Positions 46,766-51,408 of a DNA stretch of 51,408 nucleotides are shown in pieces. The notes under the pieces are model-generated. The model was not told where the DNA came from and ran no database searches. It saw only the letters and a list, made by a program, of their open reading frames with translations. The translations under genes were made by a program, and so were the position numbers. This stretch comes from Natrinema mahii (lineage in GTDB: Archaea > Halobacteriota > Halobacteria > Halobacteriales > Natrialbaceae), in assembly GCA_000690595.2 (NCBI GenBank), contig JHUT02000011.1, positions 1 through 51,408 of the forward strand. The letters are read 5' to 3'. How positions within the stretch are numbered: the stretch's first letter is position 1; each line of letters begins with the position of its first letter.

Positions 46766-48478
46766 TCAGAGGACGGCACCGATGACGGCCACCGTCACGA
46801 CGTACAGCACCATCGCGGAGACGAGCGTCCGACCCACGTGATAGCCGACGAGAGCGCGATCGATCCCGTGACGCAGCGCGATCGAGAGCGGCGTGATGAT
46901 GACACACAGCAGTAGCAGGTAGGCCCCGATGACGATCCCCAACGACTCCGTGGGGAAGGCAGCCGCGTCGACCTCGCCCGACGCGACGAGCGCGTCGCTG
47001 GCCATCATGTCTGCCATGCCGACGGTGGCACCGGCGACCAGCGGTGCGAAATAGGCCGCGGTGTTGTCGAGCGTGCCCGTTACCTGCTCTAAGTTCCGCT
47101 TGGTCTCGGCCTCGACGGTCTCGAGTTCCTCGAGGTGGTCGGCCATGGAGACGATGGCGCGACCCGCGGGTTTCCCCTCGTCGGCCGCGATCGCGAGCAA
47201 CGCGGCGGTCCCGCGAGCGCGCGGGCTGGGCACGTGTCGGAGCGCGCCGTACTCGCCGAGAAAAGCCGCCTGGACGCCGGTCTGGAGCCGCCGCTGGAGG
47301 CCGGCCGCGCGCTCGAAGACGGCACCGGTTTCGCCGGGGACCCGGTCGCCGGCGAGTTCGACGGCGGACTCGACGGACTCCCCTTCGGCGACCTGCTGGC
47401 CGACGACGTACAGCGCGTCGGTGAGGTGGGCCTCGATGTCGCGGACGTGGTGTCTGACCGCGAGGATCGGCCGGTAGGTAACGAGCAGCGCGGTACCGAG
47501 CCCGAGCCCGACGGCGGCGACGGGTGCGAGGTGTGCGGGGCCGACCGCGACGAGGACGGGGTAGCTCCCGCCGCCGGCGGCCACGCCCCAGAGCGGCCGC
47601 AGTCGGAGGCGGTCGGGGAGCGAGGGGTGGTCGTGCCCGATCGTCGGCGGCGGAAAGGCGACCGGCCGGCGGACGAGCAGCCAGAGGCTGGCCACGACGA
47701 GCGCACCGGGTAACACGACGTTGTACACGAGGACGACGAGCCAGACGTTGACGGCGTAGCCGACCATCGGCACCGTCGGGACGAGCGAGACTAGCGCGAG
47801 CGGGAGCATGATCCCGAAGGCGAACAGGCCGGTCGCGGGCGCCCGGATGGCCGACGTAAACTCGGCCATCTGGCTGCGCGTCCCGTCGAGGACGGCCGAC
47901 AGCGCGCGATCGAGCGTCCGCAACCGTTCGGCTTCCGGGGCGTCCTGGGCGGTCGCAAGCAGGTGTGTCGACCGCCGCAATGCCGGGAACCACTCGGCCC
48001 ACTCCTCGGCGAACGCGAGCAGGCCGGTTCCGGGGGTCCCCATCGCGCGATCGATGTGCGCGTCGAGGCTCCGCGACAGCGGTCCCGAGCCGGTGTCGGC
48101 CGCGAACCGGACCGCGCTCTCGAGGGCGGGCTGGACCTGCATGCGCAACACCGCCCGGCCGATCAGGTTCGGCGTGTCGCCGAGGGCCTCGGTCCGGCGA
48201 AACGCCGCCTGCAGGTGCGGGAGCGAGTGAACCGTGTGGATCGCCGCGAGCGGGGACACGATGACGAAAAACGCCACGAACGGGAGCGGCGCCGGCGTCA
48301 GCAACAGCCCCAGCGGGAGGACGGCGGCGACGACTCCGGCCCCGTACCCCGCTCTGACGACCGTCTCGGCGTCGTGGGGCGAGCCGGTAAACGACAGCGA
48401 CTCCGCGAGGCCGTCGCTGGCCTCGACCTCGGCCGGATACAGTGCCGCCAGCGCGCGAACGACGGGGGCGGACATCAT
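46766..48478 (-). CDS. TadC/GspF-like pilus assembly membrane protein
   Basis: This 570-residue integral membrane protein forms the inner-membrane platform of type IV pili. It has two related halves, each with membrane helices flanking a helical cytoplasmic GspF domain. Hydrophobic segments are near 45-85 (as a pair), 215-270, 300-345 and 490-565, and the helical region around 120-200 reads like a T2SSF domain. It follows the ATPase gene by seven bases, the usual order of archaeal pilB-pilC pairs. Confidence 0.85.
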   Translation of the reverse strand: MMSAPVVRALAALYPAEVEASDGLAESLSFTGSPHDAETVVRAGYGAGVVAAVLPLGLLLTPAPLPFVAFFVIVSPLAAIHTVHSLPHLQAAFRRTEALGDTPNLIGRAVLRMQVQPALESAVRFAADTGSGPLSRSLDAHIDRAMGTPGTGLLAFAEEWAEWFPALRRSTHLLATAQDAPEAERLRTLDRALSAVLDGTRSQMAEFTSAIRAPATGLFAFGIMLPLALVSLVPTVPMVGYAVNVWLVVLVYNVVLPGALVVASLWLLVRRPVAFPPPTIGHDHPSLPDRLRLRPLWGVAAGGGSYPVLVAVGPAHLAPVAAVGLGLGTALLVTYRPILAVRHHVRDIEAHLTDALYVVGQQVAEGESVESAVELAGDRVPGETGAVFERAAGLQRRLQTGVQAAFLGEYGALRHVPSPRARGTAALLAIAADEGKPAGRAIVSMADHLEELETVEAETKRNLEQVTGTLDNTAAYFAPLVAGATVGMADMMASDALVASGEVDAAAFPTESLGIVIGAYLLLLCVIITPLSIALRHGIDRALVGYHVGRTLVSAMVLYVVTVAVIGAVL

Positions 48479-48485
48479 CTCGAGA

Positions 48486-50435
48486 TCACTCTCGCTCGCC
48501 GACCCGGTCGGCGTAGGCCCGCGTGACCGCGCGGGGACTCGTTCGGCCCTCGCCGGCGAGCCGCGAGAGCAGTTCCGTCCGGGCCGCGATCGCCCGGCGC
48601 ACGTCGGCGTAGGACTCGGTCGGGCCGGCGAGCCGGTCGACCAGCCGGCTCTCGCCGCGGTCGATCCGGCCGGTCGCGACCGCGCGCTCGCCCTCGAGGT
48701 CGTACAGCGGTTCGAACCGCGGGGTGTCGCCGTCGTCGATCACCTCCTCGATGGCGGCGAGGCGGCGGGTTCGGCCCTCGGGGGTCCGGTGGGTCTGGAC
48801 GGTCACGATCAGATCCGTCGCGGCGAACGAAGAGGGGTCGACGCCGAGGTCGGTGACGACCCGTTCGGCGACATCGTCGGCCCCGTCGCCGTGGATCGTG
48901 CCGAGGACGGCGTTGGCGTTGGCCCCGACGCGCATCGCCTCGTAGAGGACTCCCGCCTCCTCGCCGCGGATCTCGCCGACGACGAGCGCGCCGTCGCCCA
49001 GCCGGAGGGCGGTCCTGAGCGCCTCGTCGGGAGCGATTTCGGGCCCGTCACCAGTACCGGTTCTGAGCGCCTGTACGTCACGACCCACCGACTGTAACGT
49101 ATCGACGGGCAACTCCGGCGTGTCCTCGAGCAGGACCGTCCGCGTCGCCGGCGGAAGTTCGTACAACAGCGTGCCCAGCAACGTCGTCTTGCCGGCACCT
49201 CTCGTGCCGGCGATCAGCGCGGCGGCGTTTCGCTCGACGGCCACCGAGAGCAGCGCCGCGGCCGCCGCCGGCACCGTTCCGTTCGCGACCAGCGCGGGGA
49301 GGGTGAACCGCTCGTCCGGTCGCTCTCGGAACGCGAACGCGATCCCGTCGGCGACCGGCTCGGTGACGCCGGCCACCCGGATCCCGGTCCCGTTCTCGAG
49401 CGCGGCCGTCGCGTCGACGGTCGGGCTCGCTCGGGAGAAGGCCCGACCGCTGGTGCGTCGAACCCGGGAGGCAAGCGCCTGTGCGCCCGCTCGCGTGAGC
49501 GAGACGTTCGTCGGCATCGATTCCCCGTCGACGACCACGCGGATCGGGTTCGCCGAGACCGGCGAGGTGACGAAGACGTCGGTCACGCGCGGGTCGGCGA
49601 ATAGGTCCTCGAGGACGCCGTAGCCGGCCGTATGCTTCGTGAGAACGCTCGCCAACTGGGTGCTGGCCGGCTCCCCGCTCGCGCGTTCGATCGCCCGCGA
49701 TCCCGCCCGATCCCCCTCGACGCGTCCTTCGGCGATGGCCTCGTACCCCTCGAGGAGGAGCCGGCGATCGCTCTCGGAGAGGGTCGTGTCGACGATCTCG
49801 AGGGCGTACTGCGGCGTCTCTCCGGGTCGATCGTAGATCCGTGCCTCGCTGCCGGTCGGCAGCGAGCGCGCGTCGACGAGCCGTGTCCCCTCGTCGATCG
49901 TTCGGTCGACGAAGTAATGGCCGATCGTGAGGCCAACGGTCGCGGTCAGGGCCGACTCGTAGCTCTCGGCGCGCTCGGCGGCCGCGACGAGGCCGGATTC
50001 GACGCCGATGTCGGCGATCGGACCGACTCGGGTCCGCAGCTCCTCGCCGACGGCGATCGGGTCCCGAGCGGCGGCCGAGGCCAGCCGGTCGTCGCGATCG
50101 CCCAGCAGCGCGACGAACCGGCCGGCAGAGCCAAGCAGGGCGACGCCACGGTCGGCGTACCGGCGCTCGAGGCCGTTCGATCGCACGACGACCGCGCTCG
50201 CTTCGCGATCGGTGAGCGCCTCGATCGCGGTCCGGCGACAGGGGACTGCGGACTCGAGGCGGCCGCCACAGTCGCTCGCGTCGATCCGGAGTGTCTCCGC
50301 GTCGACGGCCGTTTGGCACGTACACTGGGCGTCCGGCTCGTCGCCCCAGCTATCGATGCGGCTTCCGAGATCGAGCGACGTGCCGCCGACGCGATCGACG
50401 ATCGAGCGGAGCCGCCCGGACGGGGTCTGTGACAT
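48486..50435 (-). CDS. Type II/IV secretion-type pilus assembly ATPase (PilB/TadA-like)
   Basis: This 649-residue ATPase has Walker A GTRGAGKT (410-417), the Asp box LLEDTPELP, Walker B ALVVGEIRGEE (484-494) and the His box GTIHGD. The first 270 residues are a distinct N-terminal domain in which C38, C40, C56 and C66 could form a metal site. It powers pilus polymerisation with the TadC-like protein. The ATG at 50435 is supported by a TATA box 25 bases upstream. It is the motor of the locus. Confidence 0.9.
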   Translation of the reverse strand: MSQTPSGRLRSIVDRVGGTSLDLGSRIDSWGDEPDAQCTCQTAVDAETLRIDASDCGGRLESAVPCRRTAIEALTDREASAVVVRSNGLERRYADRGVALLGSAGRFVALLGDRDDRLASAAARDPIAVGEELRTRVGPIADIGVESGLVAAAERAESYESALTATVGLTIGHYFVDRTIDEGTRLVDARSLPTGSEARIYDRPGETPQYALEIVDTTLSESDRRLLLEGYEAIAEGRVEGDRAGSRAIERASGEPASTQLASVLTKHTAGYGVLEDLFADPRVTDVFVTSPVSANPIRVVVDGESMPTNVSLTRAGAQALASRVRRTSGRAFSRASPTVDATAALENGTGIRVAGVTEPVADGIAFAFRERPDERFTLPALVANGTVPAAAAALLSVAVERNAAALIAGTRGAGKTTLLGTLLYELPPATRTVLLEDTPELPVDTLQSVGRDVQALRTGTGDGPEIAPDEALRTALRLGDGALVVGEIRGEEAGVLYEAMRVGANANAVLGTIHGDGADDVAERVVTDLGVDPSSFAATDLIVTVQTHRTPEGRTRRLAAIEEVIDDGDTPRFEPLYDLEGERAVATGRIDRGESRLVDRLAGPTESYADVRRAIAARTELLSRLAGEGRTSPRAVTRAYADRVGERE

Positions 50436-50459
50436 ACCGACGCTGGCTGCGGCATCCGA

Positions 50460-50465
50460 TTTAAA
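50460..50465 (-). promoter_or_regulatory. Promoter before the pilus ATPase gene
   Basis: TTTAAA at 50460-50465, beginning just after the stop of the DUF7311-like gene, lies 25-30 bases before the ATPase ATG at 50435. The spacing predicts a leaderless transcript. Confidence 0.5.
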
Positions 50466-50466
50466 C

Positions 50467-50931
50467 TCACAGCCGACTGGCGACGACGACCGGTTTCCCG
50501 TCCGCGTCGGTCCGAAGCGTCAACGCGAGCCTGATCTCGCCGCGGCCGCGGACCTCGAGCGGGGCGGTACCGTCGGGACCGCTCCCGACGATCCGTTCGT
50601 CGATGATCGTCTCACGGACCCGTCCGTCCGCGAGCGCGTACCGGACGACGGTGGCGCGTCGGTCGGCCTGCGGGACGATCCGAACGTGGTCGACGGCGAC
50701 GGTCGTCAGCGAGTCACGCGGGAGCGTCAGTTCGACGACTCGCCGGGGGTTCGGATGGCCGTCTGGCGACGGCTCCTCGGTGTCGACGAGGTCGGTCGCG
50801 GCGTCGTCGATCGACGCGATCCCCGTCTCGACCTGCCGGTGCGTGTTCAGCGCCGCGCCCCGATCGATCGCCGGCGCGGCGAGCGCGGCGAGCGCGACTG
50901 CGAGGACGGCGGCGACGACGTAGCGGTTCAC
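50467..50931 (-). CDS. Small exported protein of the pilus locus (DUF7311-like)
   Basis: This 154-residue protein begins MNRYVVAAVLAVALAALAAP from a GTG at 50931, a signal segment or membrane anchor (to about 22), followed by a small beta-rich domain. I believe it is DUF7311, found upstream of the pilus ATPase in haloarchaea. The start overlaps the previous stop by four bases (GTGA). Function is unknown; it is likely a pilus accessory. Confidence 0.65.
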   Translation of the reverse strand: MNRYVVAAVLAVALAALAAPAIDRGAALNTHRQVETGIASIDDAATDLVDTEEPSPDGHPNPRRVVELTLPRDSLTTVAVDHVRIVPQADRRATVVRYALADGRVRETIIDERIVGSGPDGTAPLEVRGRGEIRLALTLRTDADGKPVVVASRL

Positions 50932-51408
50932 GGGAGTCTGGCCCGGATCGAGCCGAGGAGGCCGGCCCCCTCGTCGGCCTCGTCCGCGGCCACTGTGCCG
51001 TCCGCCTCGTCGTCCGGCTGCCGGCCGCCGCTCGAGCGTCCGCCGTCGGACGACCGACCGTCCGCCGCCGGCTCCGCTGATGACCGATCGTCGGCGTCCG
51101 AACCGGCCCCGCTCGGAGTCCCGTCAGCCCCGCCGTCGGCCGTGGACGCGATCGCCTCGACGGTCCGTTCGACGCTGGAGCGTTCGCTGTCGTTTCCGGC
51201 CGCGTCCGTCGACGCGGCGGACGGGCGACTCGCGTCGCGCGCGTCTCGAGTGTCCGCCGAGTCCGTCGCCGTTTCTCGGTCGGCCGTTCTCTCGCCGCCC
51301 GGTTCGACGCCGGGCCGTGGCTCGGTCCGATCGCGGGGGTCATCGAGGGCTCGCTCGAGGCCGTCGATGCGGTACTCGAGCCGGTCGACCGCCGCGACGG
51401 CCGCGTTG
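50928..51408 (-). CDS. Coiled-coil, low-complexity protein (DUF7310-like), N-terminus outside window
   Basis: The C-terminal 159 residues are seen. They begin NAAVAAVDRLEYRIDGLERAL, which looks like the end of a coiled coil, and continue as a long acidic linker of Asp, Ser, Arg and Gly to a short conserved end GLLGSIRARLP. I believe it is DUF7310. It is the most upstream gene of the locus visible here, coupled by four bases to the next. The gene continues beyond the window edge. Confidence 0.6.
   Translation of the reverse strand, partial: NAAVAAVDRLEYRIDGLERALDDPRDRTEPRPGVEPGGERTADRETATDSADTRDARDASRPSAASTDAAGNDSERSSVERTVEAIASTADGGADGTPSGAGSDADDRSSAEPAADGRSSDGGRSSGGRQPDDEADGTVAADEADEGAGLLGSIRARLP

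Overview
The window comes from a haloarchaeon, most likely in or near the Natrialbales (inference). The evidence is high GC with strongly acidic proteins, an archaeal ribosomal protein L15e, a Rio2 kinase, FtsZ2 with its ribbon-helix-helix partners CdrS and CdrL, the methylaspartate-cycle mutase subunit MamA, GfcR, archaetidylserine decarboxylase and a haloarchaeal tad-type pilus locus. Many genes have a TATA box about 25-30 bases before the start codon, as expected for leaderless transcripts.

Layout. 1-4.0 kb: two paralogous GIDE/BAM-domain membrane proteins, one AT-rich and one GC-rich, flank a class II aldolase-HAD phosphatase operon. 4-10.4 kb: housekeeping genes (thrS, gfcR, mamA, a universal stress protein, rpl15e, rio2). 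The leaders of thrS and rpl15e can both fold into extended structures. 10.7-14.6 kb: GNAT acetyltransferase, lipoate ligase, endonuclease IV, methyltransferase. 14.7-17.3 kb: a four-gene minus-strand operon of DUF6230, DUF6114, a sequon-rich secreted protein and a DUF5518-like membrane protein. 17.7-23.3 kb: HTH_10 regulators, an ABC exporter, an ACR3-like transporter and a small winged-helix protein. 23.5-27.7 kb: alpha/beta hydrolase, ncsA, then the cell-division locus cdrL, cdrS, ftsZ2 on the minus strand. An array of GTCTTAC motifs lies in the cdrS control region. 27.8-29.6 kb: tRNA-Tyr followed by an AT-richer lipoprotein gene and a gene-poor stretch. 29.6-33.5 kb: a MacB/FtsX-type ABC exporter with two permeases, then an acidic membrane-anchored protein. 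33.6-39.8 kb: an Lhr-type helicase, asd, a DUF7857-like protein, a MinD-like ATPase and, convergent to it, a fusion of a MinD-like ATPase with a RecA/KaiC-like domain. 40-51.4 kb: a PQQ-propeller lipoprotein, then a minus-strand type IV pilus (tad-like) locus. That locus holds the secretion ATPase, a TadC-like membrane protein and several pilin-like or assembly proteins, and runs off the end of the window.

How genes work together. cdrL, cdrS and ftsZ2 form a regulator-target unit for cell division. The 41-51 kb genes would build one surface pilus. The 14.7-17.3 kb genes look like one envelope-associated complex. The two MinD-like genes and the DUF7857-like gene form a compact spatial-organisation module of unknown job.

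The most unusual signals are: an AT-rich block at about 40.2-43.15 kb that begins and ends inside two convergent genes, making both mosaics; the motif array before cdrS; the branched leader of rpl15e; and the MinD/RecA-like fusion whose second nucleotide-binding loop has decayed. All family names and domain calls rest on reading the translated sequence; no database search was run.
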